This document shows, piece after piece, positions 15,315 to 24,229 of a DNA stretch of 64,000 bases. This stretch comes from Micromonospora cremea. Lineage in GTDB: Bacteria; Actinomycetota; Actinomycetes; Mycobacteriales; Micromonosporaceae. The position numbers and the translations under genes were made by a program. The notes beneath the pieces are model-generated. The model saw only the letters and a program-made list of their open reading frames with translations, was not told where the DNA came from and did not search any database. Within the stretch, counting starts at the first letter, position 1; every line of letters starts with the position of its first letter. Location of the stretch: assembly GCF_900143515.1 (NCBI RefSeq), contig NZ_FSQT01000001.1, positions 682,001 to 746,000 of the forward strand, read 5' to 3'.

Positions 15315-16085
15315 ATGACGGATATTCCACCGGGAGCACCCGCCTGGGTCGACCTGTTCACCACCGACCTCGCTGGCGCGGCGCGCTTCTACGCGCCCCT
15401 GTTCGGCTGGGCCGTCGCCGAGGCGGACCGGCAACCCCCGGCTGACGGTCACGTCGTCTTCCACCAGCAGGGCAAACCGGTGGCCGGTGCCGGGCCGGGA
15501 GCCGGCCCGCAACTTCCGCTTGCCTGGATGCCCTACCTGGCGACCGACGACGCCGACGGGGCCGGCCGGCGGGTGACCGCCGCCGGCGGCCGGGTTCTGA
15601 CCGAGCCCTTCGACGTCCTCGGCTCCCGGCGGACGGCGCTCTTCGCCGACCCGGCCGGCGCACCGTTCGGGGTGTGGCAGTCGCTTGGCATCCCGGGGGC
15701 CGGGGTGTTCGATGTACCCGGCTCGCTGACCTGGGCGGAGCTGACCACGCGGGAGTGGGACCGGGCGAAGGAGTTCTACGGCTCGGTGTTCGGCTGGACG
15801 GCGGACGACCAACCGATGGGCCCGATCACCTACACCACCTGGCAGCTGGATGGCAGCCCCGTCGCCGGGATGATGCCCATGATCGGCGAAGATTGGGGTG
15901 ACCTCCCGTCGCACTGGATGGTCTACTTCGCGGTGTCGGACACCGACGCCGTCGCGGACGAGGCGCAACGGTTGGGCGGGGCGGTCTCCGTCCAGCCGAC
16001 CGATCTGAGGCGGGGCCGGTTCGCCGTGCTCACCGATCCGCAGGGGGCGTTCTTCTCGATCCTCGGGCCTACTCTGCCGACCTGA
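15315..16085 (+). CDS. VOC family protein with two glyoxalase-fold domains
   Basis: A 256-residue protein with a good ribosome site. Two VOC repeats are evident: residues ~1-120 (PAWVDLFTTDLAGAARFYAPLFGW ... FADPAGAPFGVWQ) and ~130-256 (LTWAELTTREWDRAKEFYGSVFGW ... LTDPQGAFFSILGP). These paired beta-alpha-beta-beta-beta modules bind a metal or small molecule; members act as lyases, dioxygenases or antibiotic-binding proteins. No specific metal-ligand set could be assigned. The gene is intact and stands alone among decayed neighbours. Confidence 0.85.
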   Translation: MTDIPPGAPAWVDLFTTDLAGAARFYAPLFGWAVAEADRQPPADGHVVFHQQGKPVAGAGPGAGPQLPLAWMPYLATDDADGAGRRVTAAGGRVLTEPFDVLGSRRTALFADPAGAPFGVWQSLGIPGAGVFDVPGSLTWAELTTREWDRAKEFYGSVFGWTADDQPMGPITYTTWQLDGSPVAGMMPMIGEDWGDLPSHWMVYFAVSDTDAVADEAQRLGGAVSVQPTDLRRGRFAVLTDPQGAFFSILGPTLPT

Positions 16086-16285
16086 CCGTGCGGGGCTCCG
16101 GCCGCACGGACACCACCAGCGGCCCGTGCTCGCCGTCGACCACCCGCACGCTTGCCCGGTAGTGCTCGGCGGGCAGCTTCTCGGTGAGCGCTTCCCGGGG
16201 GTGCCTGCGGCGACGCCCCGGCCGTCGGCGAGCAGCACCATCCGGTCGGCGTACTCGCCGGCGATGGAGAGGTCGTAGACGACGT
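16069..16285 (-). pseudogene. FecE-type iron/haem ABC ATPase, C-terminal remnant
   Basis: On the minus strand the DNA encodes DLSIAGEYADRMVLLADGRGVAAGTP in one frame and EALTEKLPAEHYRASVRVV to the stop in another, the end of an iron-chelate or haem importer ATPase. The frame changes near 16200. Its upstream part is missing; at about 16285-16295 it abuts a GNAT remnant. Its last 17 bases overlap the end of the VOC gene. Confidence 0.65.
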
Positions 16286-16290
16286 CGGAG

Positions 16291-16725
16291 GCTCGTGCTC
16301 CAGCGGTGCTGCTGGGTGCAGGAAGCCCTCGCGAACGACACCCTCGACCTGGAACCGCTACGGGATACACTCGATGATCTGCGCGCATCGATGTCGACCT
16401 GGCAGCTGTGGTGCGTACGCCGGCACGGACGCCTCGTCGCGGCAGTCCGAGCCGGGGCACACGGGCGGGCGTGGCTGATCGGCCGCCTCATGGTGGCTCC
16501 CGACCAGGCCGGGAATGGCATCGGTTCCTGACTGCTCTCGCACGTCGAAGAGCAGGCCCCGAGGAGACCACGCACTGCGAACTGTTCACCGGCCACCGCA
16601 GCGCACGCAACATCGAGCTGTACGAGCGCGCGGGCCATGCCCTCACCGCCACCGTCGGCGCCCCGGACGGCAGCGTCTACCTCACCAAGGAGAAATTGCC
16701 GATACTTGTGGATGAGAAATCTTGA
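16291..16725 (+). pseudogene. GNAT N-acetyltransferase, truncated and frameshifted
   Basis: Reads LVLQRCCWVQEALANDTLD then WQLWCVRRHGRLVAAVRA and the acetyl-CoA loop VAPDQAGNGIGS, then hits TGA at 16529-16531 followed by LLSHVEEQAP; a later frame continues THCELFTGHRSARNIELYERAGH to a natural end. One nonsense codon and one frameshift disable it, and the first residues are missing at the junction with the ABC remnant. Confidence 0.75.
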
Positions 16726-16792
16726 CTTGACTGCGGTGAGGGCACCCGTTGGCCGCCCTCCAGCACTGACCGCTGTGTCCCTTCGACCGGCC

Positions 16793-17227
16793 TTACGACC
16801 GTGGGATGGGTAGTTCACGAAGCGGATCGCCGCCGTCGATGAAGAGCCGGGCGTCTGCCGTGGTCGCCATGGCGATACGCTGCAGTACCCGCTGACCGAC
16901 CTGGGGATGTCGCCCGTCGAGAGCGCCGACGCGGACAGCGAACACTACGTCGTACGGTTCTTCGTGAGCCTGCGGGACGAACTCTTCGGCAGCGACATGG
17001 CGGACAGTCATGCGGCCAGATGCGACTTCCTCTACAGAGGCGGCTTCTGCTTGGGCGATGGCGGTGGCCGATCGGTCGATTGCCAGGATGTGGCCAGTGG
17101 TGAGTCGAGCCGCGATCGCTCGTGCGGCTGACCCGGGCCCGCATCCGATTTCGAGGACGCGGGAGTGCGGCTGGAGGGGAAGCGCGTTCACGATCGCGGC
17201 GAGGCGGGGCGAAAGACTCGCCGGCAT
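16793..17227 (-). CDS. class I SAM-dependent methyltransferase, short
   Basis: A 144-residue protein starting MPASLSPRLAAIVNALPL. Motif I is clear (VLEIGCGPGSAARAIA), then ILAIDRSATAIAQA with the acidic ribose-binding Asp, and a later strand EPYDVVFAVRVGAL. It is shorter than most class I enzymes and the C-terminal substrate cap is missing, so it may be a shortened gene. No ribosome site precedes the ATG, which is 20 bases from the left end of the IS6-type element; its promoter may have been displaced. Confidence 0.65.
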   Translation of the reverse strand: MPASLSPRLAAIVNALPLQPHSRVLEIGCGPGSAARAIAARLTTGHILAIDRSATAIAQAEAASVEEVASGRMTVRHVAAEEFVPQAHEEPYDVVFAVRVGALDGRHPQVGQRVLQRIAMATTADARLFIDGGDPLRELPIPRS

Positions 17228-17246
17228 GAGCGGAAGGATAAGTGAG

Positions 17247-17720
17247 GGGGGTCTGTTGCGTTGCCCGTGTCGAGGGATCGAGGCAGGCTTGACTGGTGCA
17301 GTGGTCGGGTCGTCATCGTCCCTGGTCGCCGCCGAAGTCGGTGGGTTCCGATTCCCCGCAGAGGCGATCGTCGTCGCGGTCCGCTGGTACCTGCGGCACA
17401 ACCTCTCCTACCGGAACGTGGAGGAGGTCCTGGCTGAGCGCGGTGTCGAGATTGATCACGTCAGCGTCTTTCTGTGGCCGCAACGGTTCACCCCGTTGCT
17501 GGCCGACGCCGCCCGGTTCGGTCGCCACTTCCCGGGTGATCGGTGGTTCGTCGACGAGACGTATGTGAAGGTCAACGGGGTGTGGCGGTACGTCTACCGG
17601 GCGGTCGACCAGCACGGGCAGGTCATCGAGGTGCTCGTCTCGGCTCGCCGTGATGCCGCCGCTGCCCGGCGGTTCTTGCAGAAGGCCCTGCGGGTGCTGA
17701 AGTTGACGCCTACCGTAGCG
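17247..17720 (+). mobile_element. IS6-family element, right end missing
   Basis: The left end GGGGTCTGTTGCGTTGCC resembles the IS6/IS26 terminal repeat (GGTTCTGTTGCAAA-type). The transposase is cut after ~145 residues and no matching right end was found. Confidence 0.7.
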
Positions 17721-17780
17721 ACCAGTCGGGAGCCGGTTGCGACGTCGAGGACATGGCGACCGGCCACGGTGTCCGGGTGA
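17289..17780 (+). pseudogene. IS6-family transposase, C-terminally truncated
   Basis: From TTG 17289: LTGAVVGSSSSLVAAEVGGF, the family hallmark VVAVRWYLRHNLSYRNVEEVL, then the first catalytic Asp in RWFVDETYVKVNG and the strand YRAVDQHGQVIEVLVSARRDA. After LKLTPTVA (~17720) homology ends, before the conserved second-half Glu region, and the tail is unrelated. Without the last DDE residue it is inactive. Confidence 0.85.
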
Positions 17781-18116
17781 TCGAGGATGTAACGCGCGAG
17801 ACTCTGCCCGCCGGTCCAGGCCGACGCCTAGAACGGTGGCGGGAGGACGTGCCCCGCCTCGGCTTCGAGCCGGGCCTAGAGGGCGATCGCGTCCTCGGCT
17901 ATGACCAGTCGCACCTCTGGCACCAGGGCCAGCCGGAGCCGGTCGATGCTGGCGGTCCCGGCCGCGACTCGGGGCTTACAGCGCGTGCAGCACCAGCGGT
18001 TCGAGGCCGGGCAGGATCGCGGTGTCGGAACGGATCGGCATTCGCCGGTCCGTTGGTCTCAGCCACCGCCGTGGCGACGGGCGAGGCCTCGTCGCCACGC
18101 ACGGCGGAGTCAAACG
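17781..18116. other. region without recognisable gene
   Basis: Open frames exist on both strands but none matches a family I know; the sequence follows the truncated IS6 element and may be what is left of the gene it replaced. Confidence 0.45.
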
Positions 18117-18320
18117 TCAGACCAGACGGATGTTGGCGGCCTGAAGGCCCTTCTGGCCCTGCTCGACGTCGAACTCGACCCGCTGGTTCTCGTCCAGGCT
18201 GCGGAACCCGCTCGATGAGATGGCGGAGAAGTGGGCGAAGACGTCAGCGCCGCCGCCATCCTGCGTGATGAAGCCGAAGCCCTTGTCCGCGTTGAACCAC
18301 TTGACTGTGCCGAATGCCAT
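18117..18320 (-). CDS. cspA: cold-shock protein, CspA family
   Basis: A 67-residue single cold-shock domain starting [18 protein letters not shown], with both RNA-binding motifs (KGFGFI and VFAHF) and the end [10 protein letters not shown]. An AGGAG ribosome site lies six bases upstream. Such proteins bind single-stranded RNA/DNA and melt structure, usually induced by cold or constitutive in actinobacteria. A clear -35/-10 promoter and a strong hairpin at the start of its ~115-base leader were found. The DEAD-box helicase gene next to it on the same strand would act on similar RNA structure. Confidence 0.95.
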   Translation of the reverse strand: MAFGTVKWFNADKGFGFITQDGGGADVFAHFSAISSSGFRSLDENQRVEFDVEQGQKGLQAANIRLV

Positions 18321-18407
18321 GTCTTCTCCTCTGAGTAGCTGATGGAGCCACGTATACGGGCCCTCGGTTGTCGCCGCTGCTGGTCCGGAAGGACCGGCAG
18401 AACAGAG

Positions 18408-18440
18408 AGCGCCTGGCGGGTTAGGTACCCACCAGGCGCT
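18408..18440 (-). promoter_or_regulatory. 5' leader hairpin of cspA
   Basis: Nine perfect base pairs (AGCGCCTGG with CCAGGCGCT) extended inside by GGGT/ACCC. It would start within a few bases of the predicted transcription start, placing a stem-loop at the very 5' end of the mRNA. Confidence 0.65.
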
Positions 18441-18443
18441 GGC

Positions 18444-18471
18444 AAAGTATGCGACAAACCAAAAGTTGCAA
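18444..18471 (-). promoter_or_regulatory. cspA promoter
   Basis: On the minus strand TTGCAA, 16 bases, TACTTT: a near-consensus sigma-70 (RpoD/HrdB type) promoter, rare to see so clearly in this GC-rich window. Confidence 0.7.
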
Positions 18472-18518
18472 CGCGGGCAGGCTAGCACGAGCAAGCCGCC
18501 CGCGCGGTGTCTTCGCTG

Positions 18519-19943
18519 TCAACGCTGACCGCGCCGGCTACCAACCCGCGTGCCGGAAGAGAACGCCGCGGCGCCCCGTGGCGCGGACGTGGTTTCCACG
18601 GCACTCGCCCGACGACTTTCCGAGCCTGTCCCGCGCGCCGCCCGGGCGGTCGATCCGCCCGTCGCTGTGCGCGGCGAGCGCTGCGTGGCGCTGTCGCCTC
18701 GTCTGTGATGCGGTGCCGTCGTCGCTACGGGAGGCGTCACGAAGCGGCGCTCGCCCGGGGCGAGTTCGGTGAGCAGCGAGTCACCGGGGCCAAGCCGGGT
18801 GATCGTCGGGTTGATGCCGGCCTGGCGGGTGAGGTCGCGCACGTCGGTGACCTGGTCGTCGGTCATCAGGGTGACGACGGTGCCGCTCGCTCCGGCACGC
18901 GCGGTCCGCCCCGAGCGGTGCAGGTATGCCTTGTGCTCGGCTGGCGGGTCGGCGTGGATCACGAGAGCCACATCGTCGACGTGGATACCGCGCGCCGCGA
19001 TGTCGGTCGCGACAAGTGTGCGGGCGTCGCCGGCGGAGAACGCCGCCAGATTGCGGGTTCGGGCGTTTTGCGCCAGGTTGCCGTGCAGCTCGACGGCGGG
19101 CACGCCGGAGGCGACCAGTTGACTGGTCAGCTTCTTGGCGCCCCGCTTCGTGCGGGTGAACACGAGCGTGCGCCCCGGGGCGGCCGTCAGGTCGATCAAG
19201 ACGGGGAGCCGGTCATCGTGACGGACCCGGAGTACGTGGTGGGTCATCGCGGCGACCGGGGACATCGCCGAGTCGACGCTGTGGGTGACTGGGTTGGAGA
19301 GGTACCGCCGCACGAGGACGTCGACGCCCGCGTCGAGCGTCGCCGAGAACAGCAGCCGCTGGGAGCGGGGCGGTGTTGTGTCGAGGAGTCGCCGTACGAC
19401 CGGCAGGAAGCCGAGGTCGGCCATGTGGTCCGCCTCGTCGAGCACTGTGACCTCGACGGCGTCGAGGATTGCGTGGCCGGTCGACACGTGGTCGGCGAGC
19501 CGGCCGGGACAGGCGATGAGGATATCGACCCCGGCACGCAGTGCACCGACCTGTGGCCGCGCGCTCACCCCGCCGAAGATCGTCAGGGTCCGCAGCGACA
19601 GCGCGGTGGCCAGCGGTGCGATCGCCGCTTCGATCTGGGTCGCCAGCTCGCGAGTGGGCGCCAGGATGAGCGAGCGCGGGCGGCCGGGCAGCCGTGGAGA
19701 CGTGGCGGCCGAGAGCCGGGCGAGGACCGGGAGAGCGAAGGCGTATGTCTTGCCCGATCCCGTGCGGCCACGACCGAGCACGTCGCGTCCGGCGAGTGAA
19801 TCCGGGAGCGTCGCGGCCTGGATCGGGAATGGCGTGCTGATGCCCGCCTGCTCGAGCGCGGCGACCAGGCGGCCGGGCACGCCGAGGTCAGCGAAGGAGG
19901 TGGGTGTGACAAGGGGTGTCTTGCTGGGGCGGCGTGCCGCCAT
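18519..19943 (-). CDS. DEAD/DEAH-box RNA helicase
   Basis: A 474-residue helicase; ATG 19943 with GGAG upstream is preferred over longer frames. Motifs in order: Q motif region (SFADLGVPGRLVAALEQAGISTPFPIQ), I (GRTGSGKT), Ia (APTRELA), II as DEAD in VLDEADHM, III (SAT in LLFSATLD), IV (LVFTRTKRGA), V (VATDIAARGIHV), VI (YLHRSGRTARAG). Motif I has GRGRTGSGKT where many enzymes have AxTGSGKT. The last ~80 residues are a basic Arg/Ser/Thr-rich tail likely to bind RNA. It unwinds RNA, for example in ribosome assembly or cold adaptation. Confidence 0.95.
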   Translation of the reverse strand: MAARRPSKTPLVTPTSFADLGVPGRLVAALEQAGISTPFPIQAATLPDSLAGRDVLGRGRTGSGKTYAFALPVLARLSAATSPRLPGRPRSLILAPTRELATQIEAAIAPLATALSLRTLTIFGGVSARPQVGALRAGVDILIACPGRLADHVSTGHAILDAVEVTVLDEADHMADLGFLPVVRRLLDTTPPRSQRLLFSATLDAGVDVLVRRYLSNPVTHSVDSAMSPVAAMTHHVLRVRHDDRLPVLIDLTAAPGRTLVFTRTKRGAKKLTSQLVASGVPAVELHGNLAQNARTRNLAAFSAGDARTLVATDIAARGIHVDDVALVIHADPPAEHKAYLHRSGRTARAGASGTVVTLMTDDQVTDVRDLTRQAGINPTITRLGPGDSLLTELAPGERRFVTPPVATTAPHHRRGDSATQRSPRTATGGSTARAARGTGSESRRASAVETTSAPRGAAAFSSGTRVGSRRGQR

Positions 19944-20498
19944 GGGAGTCTCCGAACGTGGAAGGGCTCGCCGTGCACGGCGCTGACCGATTGGTCGCGG
20001 CGCGTGGTGGTCGACGTCAGATGCAGGCCGGGTAGAAAACCGGCGGGCTGCTTGATCAATTCTACCCACACCCAGCCCAAGCCGTAAACGATGGCTTTTC
20101 TGGGTTAGGGTTACGGGCCGAGCGAAACGGATCCCGGCGAGCGGCCGGATGCGCCCCGCTCATTTCCGCACCCGGCTTGCATGTGCGAACGGGTCGCGCG
20201 TTGGCGCGCCAAACTTGGAGCAGTTCTTGACTGATGTAACCGCGCATGACTCGAATTTGTTCCGTGAAGCACCGGGAGCAGATGCGCCTTTCGACCACAC
20301 ACCCGCAGTTGACGCAAGTTCGGTGCGATGACCCGCCTGCGCACCCCGTTCCGTGTCGAGGGTGACGCCGACCGGAAGCCGACGACCGCCCCCATCGCCC
20401 GCTCGTTAGGCATCACGACGCCACGGAGCCCAGTCAGTAATGGCTACCACGCGTGTCGGTTCGACGCGTCGTAGGTACCGACGTCCTGTGCAGGTGGA
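19944..20498. other. intergenic region, no gene seen
   Basis: A long gap, less GC-rich than its surroundings in parts (20040-20110). The helicase promoter should lie in the left part. No gene, hairpin or known motif was recognised in the rest. Confidence 0.5.
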
Positions 20499-20690
20499 TC
20501 AGCACATCTCCACGACTGGACCAGCAGATGGGGCGGTGGCGGCGGACCGCCGCTCGGCCTTGCCCGCATACATTGTCGCGTCGGCCATCCCGATCAACGT
20601 GTCCCCGTCGAGGGTGCTGCCGCGACCCGCGACCGCCGCACCCATCGTGCCCCCGGTCGGGGTGATCGCCCAGTGCAACGGCGCACGGTG
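20499..20690 (-). pseudogene. GGDEF (diguanylate cyclase) domain, C-terminal remnant
   Basis: The minus-strand frame contains DGDTLIGMADATMYAGKAERR, the characteristic last helix of a GGDEF domain (usual form: D.LL..AD.AMY.AK..GR). The catalytic GGDEF loop and everything upstream are gone. About 45 residues remain. Confidence 0.5.
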
Positions 20691-20702
20691 CAGGCGCCGC
20701 CC

Positions 20703-21135
20703 GCTGAGAAGCAGGTCGCGATTGCCGAGGCGGCCAAGGACGAAGCGCGGCGCTCCGCTGACGCCGTTCATTAGTCGCTGTGGATCGAGGCGCGGCGCGA
20801 CCATCACTTCTTCGGGCCGGCGTCGGTGTCGGTCACCCAGACCATTCGGCGGAGGAACCCCGCGCGACCCCAATCGGCCGAACCTTTTCCTGATCGTCAA
20901 GAACAATGGGCGGCATCCGTTCACCCTCGCCGGGCGGCTGCATCTTAAGAGCGGCGGCTACCGGCCGTCGGGTTCCGACCGCCTCGACGCCGGCGGCACC
21001 ACGGAGGTGTATCTGGACGACCCGATCGACAAGTGGGATCGGTTCGAGGCGTGGTTCGACGGCGAGTGTTCGTGTGACGAGGCTGAGAGTAACGAGGGGC
21101 ACTGGCGGCGGGAGTTCCCCATTCCGCGGCCTAGT
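20703..21135 (+). pseudogene. unrecognised protein with nonsense and frameshift
   Basis: The frame AEKQVAIAEAAKDEARRSADAVH meets TAG at 20772-20774, then continues SLWIEARRDHHFFGPASVSVTQTIRRR; a shift near 20870 leads into LFLIVKNNGRHPFTLAGRL, then VYLDDPIDKWDRFEAWFDGE. The second half has a beta-sandwich-like pattern and an acidic Cys pair. CAG to TAG would explain the nonsense codon. I do not recognise the family. Confidence 0.5.
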
Positions 21136-21432
21136 ACTCCAGCCGGGGATTGTGATCATGGCCTTTCGTCGACCCGTCATCCAGTCGACGCACCAACTCG
21201 TGCGCGCGTGCTAAGGCCCGCCAATTGACCGGGACGATGCACTCCACGTTGCCATAACCCCTTCCGCGCACAAGAATCGCTGCCGGCTCATCGACGATGT
21301 TGCGCAAAATTACGAGAGTGGTTGAGCTGCGGTCGATGCGGCGCGGAGAATAAGGACAGCCACCGTCGATCGTGGACGGTTGTGTGGACTGACCATGACG
21401 CAGCGGCGGCTGCCGGATATAGGGGGGACGCC

Positions 21433-21716
21433 CGACGGTGGCGGGTGTTGTTCGACGAGCTGATGTTGACGGTCGGGCAGCGTTTCCGCAGGCCTGAGCC
21501 GCGTCGCCGGTGCGCGAGTTCGTCCGTGGTTTGCTGGCGCCGTTGCCGAGGAAGAACTGCTGGACGATCGCGGAGCATGTCGGGGACGCCGGCCCGGACG
21601 GGATGCACGATCTGCTGTCCAGGGTGAAGTGGGACGACACCGAGGTTCGTGTTGATGTCCGCGAGTTCGTCGGTGAGCACCTCGGTGAGGCCGAGGCCGT
21701 GCCGGTGCGTTGAACT
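21433..21716 (+). pseudogene. IS701-family transposase, N-terminal remnant
   Basis: LFDELMLTVGQRFRRPEPRRR in one frame, then VREFVRGLLAPLPRKNCWTIAEHVGD and PDGMHDLLSRVKWD after a frameshift near 21510. This is the conserved N-terminus of IS701-type transposases. It ends at VREFVGEHLGEAEAV just before the catalytic DETG motif, so the catalytic domain is missing. Confidence 0.8.
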
Positions 21717-22511
21717 GGCCGCGGGGCCGGAGACCGCCACGTCAGGCGGCGGTGTCCGAACGCGCCGCCCGCGACCGGACCAGTGACCTACTCATTCGAG
21801 GGGTGTTCTCCCGTTGGGGGCGGGACCTGCCCGCGATGACGGTGTAGTCGATGTCCAGTCGGCGTCGACACCGAGGGTGTCGCCGGGGAGGGCAGCGTAG
21901 TCCGAGGCTGATGAATGAGTGCTGGCTCGTCGGGTACGCGGGCTGCGATACGAAGGATCACGCCACATGATGCCCCGCGCCGCAGTCACACCGGGGCCAC
22001 CCGCCCCATTGTTCGGCGCGGAACCGCAATGGCTGATCTGACGTTCGCGAGAAGGGAGACTGGCGATGAGGGTCAGAGTCTTACAAGGGTTGAGAAGAAG
22101 GGCGAAATCGATCGTGGTGCGCCGCAGGGGCAAGGATGCCGTAATTAACAAGCCGACCAAAGCCAGAAGGCCCGGCCGGCGCTTTCAATGAGAGCGCCAC
22201 CCGCTGGCAACTGGTGGCCGCCCAGCCGTCCGGCCGGCGGCGACCTTTTCTATCCTCGATGAGCACGCCCTCGATGATGCCTGCCGGGCGCTAATGGCTG
22301 ATGCTGACACCCGGATATGCCGCTGAGCGGGCGCTGCCGAACGACCGGACATGCCGATGTGAGTGCGTCGTCGAGGCAGCGTGGTGCCTGAGTCTCTGGG
22401 GTCAGGTTCGGCTTCTACACGAGGCGGGGCTTGATATCGAACCACTCGCGCAGTTGGCTGGCACGCCCCCGAGTACCGCTCCCGCTGCCACCCAGCCGCC
22501 GATCGCAACCG
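21717..22511. other. long region with at most one small gene
   Basis: About 800 bases separate the IS701 remnant from the MerR gene. Except for a small basic frame at 22066-22191 I find no supported feature. The middle part (22010-22190) is clearly less GC-rich than the rest of the window. Confidence 0.5.
22066..22191 (+). CDS. possible small basic peptide
   Basis: A 41-residue frame with AAGGGAG eight bases before ATG. The product (MRVRVLQGLRRRAKSIVVRR ... RRFQ) is very basic with 14 Arg/Lys. It has no known family; a good ribosome site is the only support, so it could be chance. Confidence 0.25.
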   Translation: MRVRVLQGLRRRAKSIVVRRRGKDAVINKPTKARRPGRRFQ

Positions 22512-23351
22512 TCAGGGGCGGGCGACCCCGAGCTGGAGCTCGTGTACCCAGTTCACCGGGTTCTCCGGGTCGAACTCGAGGCAGACCTCGCGGGCGTACC
22601 CGACCGGCGTGTAGCCGTTGTCGTCGATCCAGCGGGCCAGGATCTGCATGCTGCGGAACGCCTCGTCCATCGGGCCCCGGTGCACGATCGTGGCGGCGGA
22701 CTGGATCCCGGGCAGGTCGAGGATGTCGAGGGTGCCGTCGCCGGCAGGCGTGTTAGCGGCCACCTCGACGGCCGCGTGCACCCGAACCTCCTGGCCGTCG
22801 CCGTCCGCGCCGGGTTCCGGCACGTAGTAGGCGATCGGCGAACCGGTCACCGTCGCGCCGGTCTGTTTCAGCCGCCGCCACATCTCCTGGTACAGCGGCC
22901 CGATCACCGGCCCGATGTCCGGCCCTTCGTAGCTGGCGGCCACCGCCGAAAGCTCGGCGACGCGCGCCTGCGGGATGCGCTTCAACACGACGTCTTCGGT
23001 ACTCATGTGCCCCTCCTGTTCAATCATGCGCAGCCGCGCCTCGATGCCGGCCAGCCGGGCGGCATCGGCGCTGAGCTGCTCCTCCAGTTGTGCGCGCCGC
23101 AGCCGGAGCATGCCGTGCAGCTCATCGACGGTGACCTTGTTGTCGAGGATGTCGGCAACCTGCGCGAGCGTGAGTCCCAGGTCCTTCAGGGCGATGATCC
23201 GGTTGAGCCGGCGCAGCTGGTCGGCGCGGTAGTAGCGGTACCCGCTGACCGGATCCGTCGCGGCGGGCCGCAAGAGGCCGATCGCGTCGTAGTGGCGCAG
23301 CATGCGCACCGACACGCGGCCGAGTGCGGCGAAGTCTCCGATGCTGAACAC
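22512..23351 (-). CDS. MerR family regulator with GyrI-like effector domain
   Basis: A 279-residue activator of the BmrR/TipA type. Residues 1-70 are the winged helix (FSIGDFAALGRVSVRMLRHYDAIGLL, SGYRYYRADQLRRLNRI), ~75-115 the dimerisation coiled coil (LRLRRAQLEEQLSADAARLAG), and ~125-279 a GyrI-like drug-binding domain (MSTEDVVLKRIPQARVAEL ... GYAREVCLEFDPENPVNWVHELQLG). It would bind a cationic or hydrophobic compound and bend its target promoter. The upstream promoter has the 19-base spacer and dyad of MerR targets, suggesting autoregulation; no efflux gene is next to it. Confidence 0.9.
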   Translation of the reverse strand: MFSIGDFAALGRVSVRMLRHYDAIGLLRPAATDPVSGYRYYRADQLRRLNRIIALKDLGLTLAQVADILDNKVTVDELHGMLRLRRAQLEEQLSADAARLAGIEARLRMIEQEGHMSTEDVVLKRIPQARVAELSAVAASYEGPDIGPVIGPLYQEMWRRLKQTGATVTGSPIAYYVPEPGADGDGQEVRVHAAVEVAANTPAGDGTLDILDLPGIQSAATIVHRGPMDEAFRSMQILARWIDDNGYTPVGYAREVCLEFDPENPVNWVHELQLGVARP

Positions 23352-23357
23352 CGCCTT

Positions 23358-23388
23358 ATCCTGCGGCCTAACACGGTGTCAGGGTCAA
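23358..23388 (-). promoter_or_regulatory. MerR-type promoter and operator
   Basis: On the minus strand TTGACC, 19 bases, CAGGAT. The spacer carries the dyad CCTGACACCGTGTTAGG (23367-23383, one mismatch). A 19-base spacer with a central dyad is the hallmark of MerR-activated promoters. Confidence 0.65.
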
Positions 23389-23607
23389 CACCGGACACGA
23401 GGGAGCGCCGGCGGCGGATACGCGGTGAACCGGCGGTAGACCATCAGCTCGTGGTCGCGGCGGGCTACCCAGTACGGGCCGGTGGCGGGTGAGCAGTTTC
23501 GCCACCACCGGCCGGCCGCCGCGGCGTCCGGCCGCGACGACCGCCTTGTCGGTGTGTGGCACGATCCGCTCGCAGACGACGCCCGCATGCGCCGTATGCC
23601 CGTGCAT
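23385..23607 (-). pseudogene. possible phosphotransferase (APH-like), N-terminal remnant
   Basis: Frame one begins MHGHTAHAGVVCERIVPHTDKAVVA; a shift leads to TGPYWVARRDHELMVYRRFTA and PPPALPRV. The pattern of a lysine-bearing strand followed by WVARRDHELMVYRRF resembles the start of aminoglycoside phosphotransferase-like kinases. The catalytic Brenner motif is absent. Assignment is tentative. Confidence 0.35.
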
Positions 23608-24229
23608 GTCGACGCGGTCGTTCTCCAGGTTGCTGCCAGCGGTCACGGCGGGTCCCCACATGCCGGGGAGACTGCCGATCGCATCATGGGCTCGGTACGT
23701 TTATCACCCGCTTGGGCGGCTGCGCTTAGGACGTCACGGCCCGGTGCCGTCGAACCAAGTCCACGTGCCGCGGGCTCGTGGTGCTGGTGTCCGCTCAGGG
23801 CCAATCGGCGGGGTGAGGTATCAGCATCTGCCGCTGGTCGGGCGTCGTGGCGTCCGCTCGTGCCAATGCCTTACCCAGCCGATCGATCCCCGGGGTATGG
23901 GAGTTGGACCCCTGTGCGCGTCGTGACCGGCGGCTCGTACCTGGTCACCCGCAAGATCCGGCCCAGTGCACAAGGGCGGCGGCTTGAAGCCCTGCGGTAT
24001 CTGGTCAACCGACCTGGCGTGGGCCGGGGCGTCGAAGACGAGAATGTCCCAACCCACAGCATCCTCCGGCGTGCTCAAGCGACCTGGGCAGGTTACTCGT
24101 CGTCGTCGCACGACGGGCCGCCTGCCACCCGCTTCTGCCGTGACAAAGACGCGGCGTTGGTGAGCGTGCTTTCCAAGCGACCATGCGGCTGCGGGAACCA
24201 GCGCCGGCGCCAGCCAAGCTGCTGGGCCG
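23608..24229. other. region without recognisable gene
   Basis: A frame open from about 23480 to 25090 passes through here, but the translated sequence before 24230 matches no family I know. Frames on both strands overlap and none has clear start signals. Confidence 0.45.

Noticed and set aside
14769..16460. 563-codon open frame on the minus strand
   Set aside because: It runs antisense to the VOC gene and through the transposase; only the FecE piece near its middle looks real.
18507..19799. 430-codon plus-strand frame
   Set aside because: Antisense shadow of the DEAD-box helicase.
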